Positions 53,201 through 64,000 of a stretch of 64,000 nt of DNA are shown here, one piece after another. Origin of the DNA: Trichoplax adhaerens (taxonomy: Eukaryota; Placozoa; Uniplacotomia; Trichoplacea; Trichoplacidae); contig NW_002060950.1 of NCBI RefSeq assembly GCF_000150275.1, forward strand, positions 1,166,106-1,230,105. The letters run 5' to 3'. The notes beneath the pieces were generated by a model. That model had not been told where the DNA came from, did not search any database, and saw nothing but the letters and a program-made list of their open reading frames with translations. The stretch's first letter is position 1, and each line of letters opens with the position of its first letter. A program made the position numbers and the translations under genes.

Positions 53201-56200
53201 TCTAATTACGGAAGAGTATCTAATTACTTACTCTGCAGTAAGGCCGACCGGAAGTGGTACTAGGGTACGAAAGAGACGAGGGTAACTGCGAATTTCCTAA
53301 GAAGGAATGGACGTACAACCAATACAGAATTAGTGCATATCCCTTGAATCCAAATTTTGATTAGTTCTACCAACCTGTTCTACCCTTTCATCGATAAAGC
53401 ACTTATAGTATGCCCATAAATAATCATCCCAAGATTCGCAAACTGGTATCACCTATCCGAACGATATACCGGAATGGTTATCATCATACATCATATGCAA
53501 AATTAAATTATGGCTAAAAAGTAAACCTTTTCCAAGTTCCCACTCAGGCAACCATAGAGCGCCCTCTCATAACGATTAAATTTCGCCTAAAATATAATAA
53601 TACTTATATGTAAGAAGTTGTGTTCCTACATATCGTCGCTTATGTAAATTAATGTAAACCAATGCCGTGGTAAGGCACCTGCTCCGAAAGTTGCCAACAG
53701 GAACTTTTCCAGATATCACGATTGGGGTTACCCTTTACTTCGTATAATGTTCCATCCTGTGGGACTTTCATTGTAAGATAAAAAATGAAAGAAACATTAG
53801 CAAATGACTGACCTGTATACATATTGAGTCTCAAAGAGTCTAAATAGCATTAAGTTACGATCATCACAAATAGGTTCTTACCACTTTCTAAATTTTCATC
53901 GTGCCACATTTTCCATCCTTCCAAAGTAGCAGCCCTCCATGCTTGACCGCATCTTATACATACTTCTTGAGCCTATTACCATGTCAAGTACAATAAACGT
54001 TATTTCGCTAATGATAACTGTTACTAAGGATTTACAAATTGTCCATATAAAATTAATATATTAAAGCTCCTAATATCCTCAATTTCAACCTTGGTAACTT
54101 GTCCTGCTCTAACGAGTCTAAAAATATGCTTCAGTAGTCTAGCATCATCCTCCTGTAATTTTGTAGCATTATTAGTATTAACATCAACATTTCCTTAGCA
54201 CTTTATATAACTGTCTCACCTCATCGAGGTCCATCAAAGGAAGCCCACTTCTTATAGGTGCGTCAGGATCCTTGGAATACCATCAAATACAAGAGAGTAG
54301 TCGTATTGTAAGTGTTAATTTTAACCTTATTATTAGCGGTCATAGGCAATATACTTCATACCATTTCCTTGACAACTGTGGGAGAGCCAAGCTTAGGGAA
54401 GAGCATATCATGCAGAGTATTTTCCCTAGTGCAAGATTATTATATTATTATTATGGATTTTACTCCATGGATACTAGTTGTTATACAAATGTAAATGGTA
54501 ATTTTTATGTAGATAATATCACAGTTGAAACCTACCAACACACTTGACGGGAAAAGTACTCCACTTTCTCATGAAAATTGACCAATTCATCGCCAGCATT
54601 ATTCTCCAGCCAATCAATAACCAACTGTATTCGATAGTATAAATTAGAACGATAGGATAAGTTGTAAGGTTGAAACTTAAACGCAACAGTTACTAGACTC
54701 TAACCTGTGCTTGTCGTATTTCACCATCTTTATCGTACAGGTTATCAACAATTTTTTTATCGGACTGATTTTTTATCTAGATTGTAGCAGAAGTATACAC
54801 GATCTATTAATAACCTAAGCGGCACAAACAGAACTATCAAAAATCTACTTACCAAATCTAGTAATGAATTTTCTAAATCCATACGTTCTTCAGACGATAA
54901 CAACCTGTCCCTGTTGTAACAATTCAAATTCTTACTTCATATTACCGTTCGACTATGATACAAGCGCTAAACAATAATAAAATCTTAACTTACTTATATA
55001 TTGAATGTATTAAACGCCACGTATACTTTTCTGACTTTAATTCAGTTATCTTTTCTTGTAAAATTTGAGATCTAATAGCCATGCAACAAGTCAATTAACA
55101 TTTGTTTATTGGATCTTTTATAGTGATAGTTTGGAAAGCATAACATAGTATCGTTTCATACCTGCGTTGTCCAGGTACTAATTTCTTGACTGCACTTTCC
55201 AACATAAGTAGATGTTCATGACAAATCTGTGTTAAGGTTAAATTAAATAATTTATTAAGCCAGGTGGCGTAGAACGATTTACTCTTGTATTTATCATTAT
55301 CAATTGTAAATCGCAGAGGTGTTGATTAACATTTTGACCTTTTCATACTCCTTAACAGCTTCGAGAGGGTCTAACGTTCTAGTACTTGCAGTGTATATTT
55401 TAAAGAAATCTTCAATCAGCCCCGAAAAATCTAGGTAACGCAAGTTGAAGAGTTAAAAATTGTAAAACTATTTGGATAAGAATTTCCTATTAGACAATAC
55501 GGTAGTACATTCATCTATTCTTTAAACACTACTAGGTAGTAACCTGTCTCAATCTGATCAACATAATCTGTCACTGCCCTGTCATCCTTTCTTGAATTAA
55601 TAGCATCCTAGAGAACCAATTAAAATATCAGTCATAAACATTTCCTTGCAGGCTCATATTTTGAACAGTTTTACTTTGTAAATACAAATAATCTTTTAAC
55701 AACATCACCGGTATTAGAATGTAGATACTTACTTCATCTAAACTTATTTCCTTGGTAACAATAGTAGGTGCAGTGAGACCTCTGTGATCCATAAGCATTA
55801 CAGAATCCTATAGCAAGGTACAATGTAAATAACTTATAATTAGTCGGTTACCATGGAAAATTTCCAAATTCATAGCATTTTATACTTGATCAATACTCTT
55901 AGTCGTAGTTTGGCTGTAAAGTATGTCATAACTGTATTGAGTATATCATTAAGAAACTTCTTCAATTCACCTGATATGCGACAGGTCCTAATTCCAAATT
56001 CTGAGATGAAACTGTTTGTATAAACGTTTATGCTTTACTAAGTTATTCAGTTAGCACTAAATAAAGTCGACGCTGTAGTTTCATGTGATTGTACATCATT
56101 ACTTACAAGATGATTGGCTCTTATCCAATTCCGATGGTTTCGAAAATGACTGTTGGAGTGCTAAAGAACATGTGAAGATTATATGGCCGACAGTTCAAAC

Positions 56201-57341
56201 ACAGTGTCTACTCATTTCCTATACTTTTCATTACACAATAATTGATAAGGCATACCATTTATTGTAATAATAATTAATCATAATCTTACATTGGCGAATC
56301 TCGAACAGTCTATTTTCAATTTTTTTGATGTCCTAATCATCAATTTCAAAAGTGTATAAAGGCTTATTAAATATGTATCTAAGCTTTATGTTGAGTAAAG
56401 TGATGTCGCATAGTTGCTTCGATGCGATTGCAATTCTAGTTCTGCTTATACTAATTATAATTATCTACGTGTATGATATTACTTTACTGTAGTTACTCCT
56501 CAACAGAAATACTCTAGATATATGAGGATCAAATCCAAGAAAACGGCTTACTTTGTTACTAATAGCAGGAGATTTAAATTGATCATTTTCGAAATCACTA
56601 AAAGCAAAGATAAATGAATGATGATGTAACCAATGCAAGTGGTAGGTATCAAAATAGCAAATTAAGTGATGGTCTTACCTCTGATGCTTCTTGCTACTGA
56701 AAGTTACGCTGGGAGTGAGCTCCCTCTATGGTCAATAACAGTATCAAAATAAATACAAAATTAAAATGAATGAACAACCGTTGATATGTTAAGCAGTGGC
56801 TAAATTAAATCAATTCATCATTTGCAAATAGTGGTACAGTATTATACACTGTTCTTAGCAGCATTATGCGTAGTAAAAGTAATTTTCCTAAAATGAAGGT
56901 GTGCAAAATGCGCGATGCAATTTGGAGATCCTAATCGATTATGCAGTACTAAACAGATCACCACACTAGATGTAAGTATGTTGTGATAACTGTGTACCAA
57001 TTGATTGAAATTTGTAGATGAGAAATAGTCGAATAACTTGTTTGATAAGTCAACGATGTCATTGCATGCCATTACGGGCTTTACTGACCACAAGGAAACT
57101 AGCGCCTGGTGATTATAATAGAGAGAGATTGCAAAATTGCAAACCTAGGGTACTATTGTTTTATAATTAGCATGAGTTTTCTTTAGTAACATTATTTCTT
57201 CGCCAGTAAGATACAAACTAGAATAACCTCAACTTTGCTGCTGATTCCTGACTCGGCATTTAATCCTGCTATTGATTTCTGTAAGTGTGGCGTTGAGAAA
57301 TTAGTAATTGAATTGCCCAAATTAAATTTGCTTTCCGCCAT
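50298..57341 (-). CDS. NUP107: Nuclear pore complex protein Nup107
   Basis: About 40 small exons join in phase to roughly 930 residues (human 925). Nup107 is a scaffold of the Y-complex (Nup107-160), needed for pore assembly at the nuclear envelope. Exon 1 is 57228-57341 (start MAESKFNLG); the last is 50298-50402 (RPDELQQFL to stop). Diagnostic blocks: [17 protein letters not shown] (near 54240), [15 protein letters not shown] (53882-53972), [14 protein letters not shown] (near 53715), [16 protein letters not shown] (near 53560), [16 protein letters not shown] (near 51500), [13 protein letters not shown] (50878-50946) and ASEQYKLYE near 50510, each matching human NUP107 in order. The N-terminal exons 1-6 are short, Ser-rich and poorly conserved, as in other animals. 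A 30-nt microexon (52493-52522, [10 protein letters not shown]) fills a segment that is present in the human protein. Divergent from QDPR. The exon 19 and 25 boundaries are the least certain. Confidence 0.95.
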
Positions 57342-58177
57342 TTTTTGCAAATCCGTCGCTTTGTCTATGGTCAGTTGACTAACTTGCAGTTACAGTACAG
57401 TACCCTACAGTAGCACTATGGTCATGGTACAATGTACTGTACTGTAATAACGCGTGTTGAAAGTTCGTCCACCCCTCATGGAGAAATCGACGCTACATGT
57501 GGATCAACTTCGAGCTGTAGGGTTTCCATTATAAAAGCTTATCCTTGATAGAGACATTGTACAGTCGAGGAATCCACAATTTGATTCAAGGCGGTCATGC
57601 TTTCTGCACACATACTGTACTGTACTGTACAGTGTACAGTACATCCCCCCACAGTGTACAGTACAGTAGTGTACTGTACACTGTGTATGCTTGAACCTTT
57701 CGGGTTCAGTTAAGCAAGGAAGGTGGATAGGTTGTAATCATGAAGTTGAGAAAAAAACGAGGTTGTAATAGACTGTATGTTATGCTGTAGACTTATTAAA
57801 AGGCAAGCAAGAATATAGTGAGTTACAGTACAGTACATATAATATAATGTTAGAGAGTATAACAGTGAAGAGAAGGTTAAGAGCTTTAGGATAATAATTA
57901 TGATTATGATTGAATACGTTTATGGATGTACATTGTACAGTGTACAGTACAGTACAGTACAGTGTACAGTACGTATTACAAATATTGTACTGTACTGTAC
58001 ACCTACGGTACAGTACAGTACAGTACTGTACTGTACTCTGCACTGGCGACAGATTTTGAAGGCCAAACCTCCAACACGACCTCGAGGCTCCAAAGCATAT
58101 TCAGTTTAGTAGCCTGGCTAAATAACCAACATTTTGAAATCATCGCGGAGAACTTTATTCACTATTTGTTGAGAAAA
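57342..58177. promoter_or_regulatory. Shared NUP107/QDPR divergent promoter region packed with TGTAC palindromes
   Basis: About 835 bp separate the NUP107 start codon (minus) from the first QDPR exon (plus). Four clusters of overlapping gtaca/tgtac words occur at about 57393-57450, 57613-57690, 57825-57840 and 57930-58040. The 57613-57690 cluster is close to a perfect inverted repeat around a ccccccac centre; the last contains runs such as acagtacagtacagtac. They could fold into cruciforms or bind a dimeric factor. Open frames across them are repeat artefacts. Confidence 0.55.
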
Positions 58178-60636
58178 GTAGGTGATAGCTCAATCTAGAT
58201 TGGAATAAGGATACAACATGCTACTCATCAGTATTGTATTGAAATGGATTGATTGTTTCTTTGTTCTCCAGTGACAAAAAAAGTGTTGGTTTATGGAGGA
58301 AAAGGAGCTCTTGGTAGTGCCCTGGTGACGTTCTTTCGTTCCAAGCAATGGGTATGCGAGCGATCGGATACAACGCATTCATTTTATACAACGACTAGTT
58401 TAGTTGGTAACTGCATTAGTGCCTGCTTGTAAAGGAGATATAAAAAAAAAAAGGATGGATGTAATATAGGACTGTATAGTAGGTTCACCAATCATTCACT
58501 GTTGACTGTTGACAATAGGTTACCAGGTATTCATACATTTGATCTGTTATAGTGTTATTCTTGAACAGTCTTAAAAATTGAAACAGGCTCTTGCTTATCT
58601 TTTCCATCAAGTTCCTAACAATGCTAACATCCTGCATTGATACAGTAGTTTTGATGCCGAAATACGATCTGCTCTGTATGCACTACAGCTAATCTATTCA
58701 GCAGGCAGCAACACGAGTAGTCCATGAGTACAGGTGTTAGTGTGCTACCATTGCAATTGCTGTAAAATGGGTCCAATTCTACGACCAACATCTTACAATG
58801 GAAATAAAATTAATTTTCTTTTCTTCATCCAGCTACTTTATTCTCTCACATTACCTACATCATTAATCTTACTACGAATGCACTCTACAGCTTAGCTGTC
58901 CGTATGTAGTGCGTAGTAAAATTTCACATCGTCACCGATGCCGTTGTCGCCAAGGGAACATACTGTACTCCACTAGTGCGTACTGTATTACCAGATGCAT
59001 GCGATATGTCAAATAACCCATGTCTGAATCTGAATATATCTATGGTCAAATTACACTAGAGCTGAGAAGTATGATTTCACGAATAGGCCTGTTAAAGGTC
59101 CAGAATTAATGAAGTACACTGCAAATGAACCCTGTCTTCATATAGTTATAGTTTTTCTACTCACCAGTAGTTTCTTGCAATGGGAAATGGAATAGACGAA
59201 TGATTGAATCGCGCTACGCTATGAAGAGTCATACCCCAGATACAGAGTGGATACCACTCAAATTACAAAATAATATGGCACTCTTTAACATGATAAATTG
59301 CAATTTTATCGTCGTATGAATCAACCAATGCCTAAGTCGTGGCTATTGTTTTCATTTGATTGCATTTTCCTGGCTATTTTATAGTGGGTCGCTTCTGCAG
59401 ATATCTTTGAAAATCCTGATGCAAATGCTAACGTACTACTATCGGTGAATGATTCATGGGTAGAGCAAGAGCAAAAGGTAAGTCATATTAAATACTAACA
59501 ATCATAGTATGCAGCGGAAATTAAGTAGCGCATGAGTACAAAATTGAAGGATTAACATACAGTATGGAGTTTACAAGTAAAATCGAGTAAAATAGTGAAA
59601 CTACTTACATCTCAGTGGCCTATTAATGTAAAAAAATCGGTATCCACTAGAAACGGTTACCAAAGTTACGTAATCGCGCTTTTGATCTTAGGTCCTATCC
59701 AATTTGAGCGATCTTTTACAAGACGGAAAATTCTCTGCTGTTCTTTGCGTAGCTGGAGGCTGGGCAGGTGGAAATGCTGCTTCAGATGGTGAGATACCTA
59801 ATGATAATAATGGTGTCTGTATTGCCAAAGTAATAGTATGCAGTATGTGATATGGATCACCTTGCAATTGTAATATAGATTTAGTCAAGAATTCCGATTT
59901 AATGTGGAAGCAAAGTGTTTGGACGTCCGTAATTGCTGCTAAAATTGCTGCTAAATACCTAGAAGAGTATGTTTAATGCTTATTTTGATTATAAAATTAT
60001 CAATGTAAAATTTAGATGATAATTATAATTGCATAGACATCACTAAAATTGAACAGCTTACATTAAAATCTACTCAAATTGCAAGTCTTACTAAGACACA
60101 CCACCATTAAATAGCTATTCCTCTTTGTTTACTTTAGAGGCGGATTACTAACTTTGACTGGTGCACAACCAGCTTTGGGTGGAACTCCAGGCATGATTGG
60201 ATATGGATTGGCTAAAGCTGCCGTCCATCAATTAGTTAAGAGCTTAGCGAGCACAAACAGTGGACTACCAGCCAATGCTAGGGCCGTTGGCATTTTACCG
60301 TATGTTATATGAACGACAACAACAACAATTATAATGAAGAGATCTATAATTTAAAAGTACGCAATATTTTTTTCGGCAGTGTTACGCTTGATACGCCCAT
60401 GAACAGAAAATTTATGGCAAGTGCAGATTTCAGTACATGGACACCCTTAACGTTTGTTGCTGAGTAAGTTCTTGTTTTTATTTTGCAATTTCAATGACCA
60501 TTTTATTAATGTTATTATGACATCTTCATGTAGACTATTTCATGCTTGGATCTCCAATGAGAAGCCTGTTGATAACGGAAGTTTAATACAATTAGTAACT
60601 AAAGATAATGAAACTGAATGTGTTCCAGTTGCTTAA
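58177..60636 (+). CDS. QDPR: Dihydropteridine reductase (quinoid BH2 reductase)
   Basis: NADH-dependent cytosolic short-chain reductase that regenerates tetrahydrobiopterin for aromatic amino-acid hydroxylases. Eight exons join in phase: end of exon 1 at 58177, then 58272-58351, 59385-59477, 59692-59788, 59879-59966, 60138-60299, 60380-60463 and 60534-60636, giving 235 residues (human 244). Visible: the nucleotide-binding [13 protein letters not shown], an acidic residue after the second strand (SADIF), [20 protein letters not shown], and the catalytic YGLAK (Tyr-x-x-x-Lys) inside [17 protein letters not shown], then [11 protein letters not shown] and the C-terminal NGSLIQLVT. The start is unusual: the second exon opens with TG just after an acceptor, and the upstream frame has no ATG before a stop, so ATG appears to be built from an A at 58177 plus TG at 58272. 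A GTG at 58271, within the acceptor, is the alternative. Confidence 0.94.
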
Positions 60637-61000
60637 TGTTATTGCTAGCTTTCACTTACTATCGATGAGAATCTCCAATCAAGTGTCAACGCAATATCTC
60701 ATCCGTATCGATGTTTATAACTGCTGGATATGTGCACATACCATAATTTATTAAATTTATAACTATTACATAATTGTAGGTTGTAACCTTCCAATTGCGT
60801 ACATAATACTATTCGGTTAACAAGCTAGCCTTATTGGCAGATAGTATCAATAACTGCATATTGATTAAGATTTGATGGGAGAATTTCACACTAACGTGAC
60901 TTACTGCGTTTAAATATATCGAACGTATGAAATATGTCGTTAAAGAGTAGCAAATAAAAGATGAAGTCGTTATCCGTCTTTTTATCGTGTTAATTAAATA
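60637..61000. other. Spacer after QDPR
   Basis: QDPR 3' flank with AATAAA-type signals near 60953 (gcaaataaaag) and 60996. No other feature seen before the duplication begins. Confidence 0.5.
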
Positions 61001-61986
61001 AAATATATTAAATTACTGCATTCACCGTAAGTTGACAGGTTTAATGAAGTAACTATGTGATAAAAATTTAATTTATTATTTCAATTTTATTGATTATTAT
61101 AGTTTATTCAAATATGACAAAATTTTGTAGAGAAGTACGTACGTCAGTCCATATATTAATGAATTTTAATTTAACTTGTAAGCCAGTACTGTAATAGGCG
61201 GCCATGTGTATTTTAAATAATATTACTTATGAGTATTATACATTGTCAGTTTAAGCAATTATTGAATGATAAATAGATGCAGCATTGACTTTAATCAATG
61301 TCTAATAATGTAGAGCTTAGATTATTTATTTGAAACTACAATTCGTATTTAAAAACCGGTTTTAATACAATACATAAAACACGTGTCAGTCCATAAATTT
61401 AACACAGAAGGAGACATAACATTAGTTTTAAGCAAGACTAGAATATTTACAACACTCAGTAAATACAGCGGGAACTCGAAGAACTGCATCTTGAAATATA
61501 TTAAATCACTGCATTCACCGTAAGTTGACAGGTTTAATGAAGTAACTATGTGATAAAAATTTAATTTATTATTTCAATTTTATTGATTATTATAGTTTAT
61601 TCGAATATGACAAAATTTTGTAGAGAAGTACGTACGTCAGTCCATATATTAATGAATTTTAATTTAACTTGTAAGCCAGTACTGTAATAGGCGGCCATGT
61701 GTATTTCAAATAACATTGCTTATGAGTACTATACATTGTCAGTTTAAGCAATTATTGAATGATAAATAGATGCTGCATCGACTTTAATCAATGTCTAATA
61801 ATGTAGAGCTTAGATTATTTATTTGAAGCTACAATTCGTATTTAAAAACCGGTATTAATACAATACATAAAACACGTGTCAGTCCATAAATTTAACACAG
61901 AAGGAGACATAACATTAGTTTTAAGCAAGACTAGAATATTTACAACACTCAGTAAATACAGCGGGAACTCGAAGAACTGCATCTTG
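61001..61986. repeat. 493-bp tandem duplication covering the 3' end of the membrane-protein gene
   Basis: Copy 1 is 61001-61493 and copy 2 is 61494-61986, with a constant 493-bp offset and about ten single-base differences. Copy 2 includes the last 22 codons and stop of the membrane-protein gene (61921-61986). Copy 1 carries the same 66 bases (61428-61493) detached from the rest of the gene. Breakpoints are visible: gcatcttg is followed by aaatata at the inner junction and by gtcttct in the intact gene. Confidence 0.97.
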
Positions 61987-63792
61987 GTCTTCTATTAGCC
62001 TATGAAAATATTCCAATATCTTGAGCAAATAATAAGTAATATATACAGGTAAAGCAAAGAGGCAGTCGCAACAATTATGTATTTTTCTCGGTCTGGTTGG
62101 ATCCTCGGGATCTTCGTCAGTATTATCATGTGATTTTCGACATAATAGTATACTGTAGATCAATAATTTATTAATATTATAAATGATAGTGGTTGAAGCA
62201 TAAATAAACGCAGTCGGATTGGAGAGAACTATTAATGTAAGGATCAGTAAAGCTGGAAACGCATTTCGTGGTATACCTACAACCACAATGAAGTAAATCC
62301 ATAGTAGGAGGTACCATAATGATAATAAAGTTAAAAGAACATAAGAATCGGTAATGTAATCAAAGAAGCGAATGGCTTTATCCATTTTAAGATAGTCTTC
62401 TTTTCGCTCTGTCATTTCTTCAGCCTCATCGCCCCCTTCATCAATAACTTCATCCATACATAAGATTAATAGTACTTCATAATAGCACTGTGAATTCATG
62501 GCTATAAAAAGTAACAGATTAAGCCAGGGTATAATGATGATCATAAAAATCATAAATCTACTTGTATGCGTCGTCCGATAATTTTCACTTGCTAAATTTT
62601 CCTCGTAGGCTTCAATACCAAATGCACATATCATAACAATAAATACGGCAATATTCATAATAAAGGCGATAAATAAACGAAAGCCGAATGGAATGCCAAG
62701 TGAGATTCCAGTAGTACTTGCAGCAGGATGTCGACTATGAAAGTCTTTCAGTAGTTTGTGTAACATAAATAGTAGCTCACCCACCAATGCAAAAAATTCA
62801 AGTATAGCGTAAACTAACAAGATTGTATAGATACTATCATACCAATTTTTCCCCCTAAAATATTTCTCAACCACAAAAGCCATTACATCACATATGATCG
62901 GTTGATATAATGCAAAAATATTAGCAATTCGCTGTACAAATTGAAATTTCCTCATAAAAACTTCGTCATCAGTTTTACGGTATGTTATGACTAGATCAGC
63001 TACTGCTAAGCCAGCAAAAACTACTGAAAATGTTATAGTAGTGATGTTAAATGCAAAATTTTCTGGTTTAATTGCAAATTCTACCACTGGAAATATTAAT
63101 GCTACCCAAAAATAGAAAAAATGGATACCCCGAAGAATTTTATTGGCTTTTGATCCATAAACTTTATTGAAAGAGCCCCAAAACTTGGCTACTTTTTTCC
63201 ATGCTTGAACTGTTGTAGCTTCTTCGTAGTTAGGTAAATAAGTATCATCAGCGCCTTCATTTTCTTGGATGGGAATAATGTCACTTTTACGCTGAATACA
63301 AGAGAGACCAGACCAATTTATATTTTTATTAAGCATCACATGCCGTACTTGTTGGTATTGATTAGCCTTCGAAGCCGTTGTCATCCACGAACTCGCTTGA
63401 CTAGCACGACTAGCACGACTAGCACGACTAGCTCGACTAGCTCGACTTGCCCGACTTATACTTCGTGATTGGCAGTCATTCTCTACTTCATTCCTGTCAT
63501 ATGGAGGTGGAGGAAAGAGTACATCAGGATCTCGATCAAACCTACCACCATCATTAACAGGAATAATTGACGACGGCTGGACTGTTGTGACTTTATTACC
63601 TTTCGAAGAAAATAAAACTGTCAGGTTGTTAGTTACAATTAGCAAATCAAATCTTTCAATTTGATTACACGCTACACCTGTATATTTATAGATTACAGGA
63701 ACTCCGTTATGCTGTAATCGCATGCGAGAAGTAAATAATGAATATCTATCACCCGAATCAAAATATGTCCGTAGTATATACCAATCAATCAT
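61921..63792 (-). CDS. Multi-pass membrane protein of unknown family with SRA repeat
   Basis: A single 623-codon frame from ATG 63792 to TAA 61921. The N-terminal third is cytoplasmic-looking: a PPPPY motif (about residue 95), six tandem Ser-Arg-Ala units (about 113-130), and LPNYEEA (about 190). PPxY and LPxY are known binding motifs for WW domains of NEDD4-type ubiquitin ligases. The rest has eight clear hydrophobic segments (from IHFFYFWVALIFP to LILTLIVLSNPTAFIYAS) and perhaps a ninth near the C terminus. A strongly acidic loop (DEVIDEGGDEAEE) lies between segments 6 and 7, and a basic/Cys-rich stretch (HNCCDCLF) near the end. I recognise no transporter, channel or receptor signature, so function is open. 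The 3' end lies in a tandem duplication, and no intron is needed to read the frame. An additional upstream exon cannot be excluded. Confidence 0.88.
   Translation of the reverse strand: MIDWYILRTYFDSGDRYSLFTSRMRLQHNGVPVIYKYTGVACNQIERFDLLIVTNNLTVLFSSKGNKVTTVQPSSIIPVNDGGRFDRDPDVLFPPPPYDRNEVENDCQSRSISRASRASRASRASRASRASQASSWMTTASKANQYQQVRHVMLNKNINWSGLSCIQRKSDIIPIQENEGADDTYLPNYEEATTVQAWKKVAKFWGSFNKVYGSKANKILRGIHFFYFWVALIFPVVEFAIKPENFAFNITTITFSVVFAGLAVADLVITYRKTDDEVFMRKFQFVQRIANIFALYQPIICDVMAFVVEKYFRGKNWYDSIYTILLVYAILEFFALVGELLFMLHKLLKDFHSRHPAASTTGISLGIPFGFRLFIAFIMNIAVFIVMICAFGIEAYEENLASENYRTTHTSRFMIFMIIIIPWLNLLLFIAMNSQCYYEVLLILCMDEVIDEGGDEAEEMTERKEDYLKMDKAIRFFDYITDSYVLLTLLSLWYLLLWIYFIVVVGIPRNAFPALLILTLIVLSNPTAFIYASTTIIYNINKLLIYSILLCRKSHDNTDEDPEDPTRPRKIHNCCDCLFALPVYITYYLLKILEYFHRLIEDQDAVLRVPAVFTECCKYSSLA
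63400..63455 (-). repeat. 9-bp coding minisatellite (Ser-Arg-Ala run)
   Basis: Read on the minus strand, AGTCGTGCT/AGTCGAGCT units repeat six times in frame inside the membrane-protein gene, flanked by SIS and SQASS. Units differ only by T/A at one silent position plus one CGG-GCA unit, as expected of replication slippage in a coding tract. Confidence 0.95.
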
Positions 63793-64000
63793 ATGTTTTG
63801 TTATTCTGATCTACATGATAAATGCTCATACTTCAAATTTTAGATAGCATAACGGTTAATATCTGAATACGAGAATTGTAACTTATTAGATCTTTCCATT
63901 CGAATATACGTACTATTTATACTATATGTAAAATAATTCTGTTGTCAGTTATGCATAGGAATAGTACATAAGCTGAAATAATAATTACTTCTGAAGCTCT

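Noticed and set aside
57780-58198. Overlapping open frames rich in QYSTVQY-type residues
   Set aside because: They are translations of the TGTAC repeat array on both strands, with no independent support.

Overview
The window looks like nuclear DNA of an early-branching animal, most likely a placozoan (Trichoplax or a relative). It is AT-rich. It carries animal-type genes split by many short GT-AG introns (often 50-500 bp), together with a local cluster of mostly intronless class A G-protein-coupled receptors that have diverged from other animal receptors. The species call is inference; animal origin is well supported by the four conserved genes.

Left part (1 to about 34 kb) is gene-poor. The first 14.5 kb hold no gene I can support, only weak tandem repeats. 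Three class A receptor genes follow on the + strand (about 14.8-15.8, 24.8-25.8 and 30.1-31.1 kb), plus a decayed copy of the third at 26.7-27.5 kb. The copy sits 3.5 kb upstream of its intact sister with recognisable shared 5' flank. All three intact receptors have FRY where most class A receptors have DRY.

Right part (34 kb to the end) is gene-dense and intron-rich. A UBTD1/2-like ubiquitin-domain gene lies on + (34.7-38.5 kb, 3 exons). After a 109-bp assembly gap comes a complete SLK/STK10-type Ste20 kinase on - (48.6 to 40.0 kb, 23 exons, 949 residues). Next is a complete NUP107 nucleoporin gene on - (57.3 to 50.3 kb, about 40 exons, about 930 residues). It stands head to head with QDPR (dihydropteridine reductase) on + (58.2-60.6 kb, 8 exons, 235 residues). 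The last gene is an unassigned eight-to-nine-pass membrane protein on - (63.8 to 61.9 kb) with a six-fold Ser-Arg-Ala run; its 3' end has been copied in a 493-bp tandem duplication.

I joined exons by hand and checked that codon phase is kept at every junction. In the kinase, QDPR and UBTD models every junction is in phase, the total length divides by three, and the final length is close to the human protein. The most unusual non-coding signal is a dense array of palindromic TGTAC/GTACA/TACTGTAC words concentrated just upstream of the conserved genes (UBTD, the kinase, and the shared NUP107/QDPR promoter) and not seen at the receptor genes. Other points of interest are a 90-bp higher-order repeat built on a 5-bp unit, a GC-AG intron, a 30-nt microexon and a predicted start codon split by an intron. 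The conserved genes have separate cellular jobs (ubiquitin-related scaffold, cytoskeletal kinase, nuclear pore, biopterin recycling), and nothing suggests they work together.
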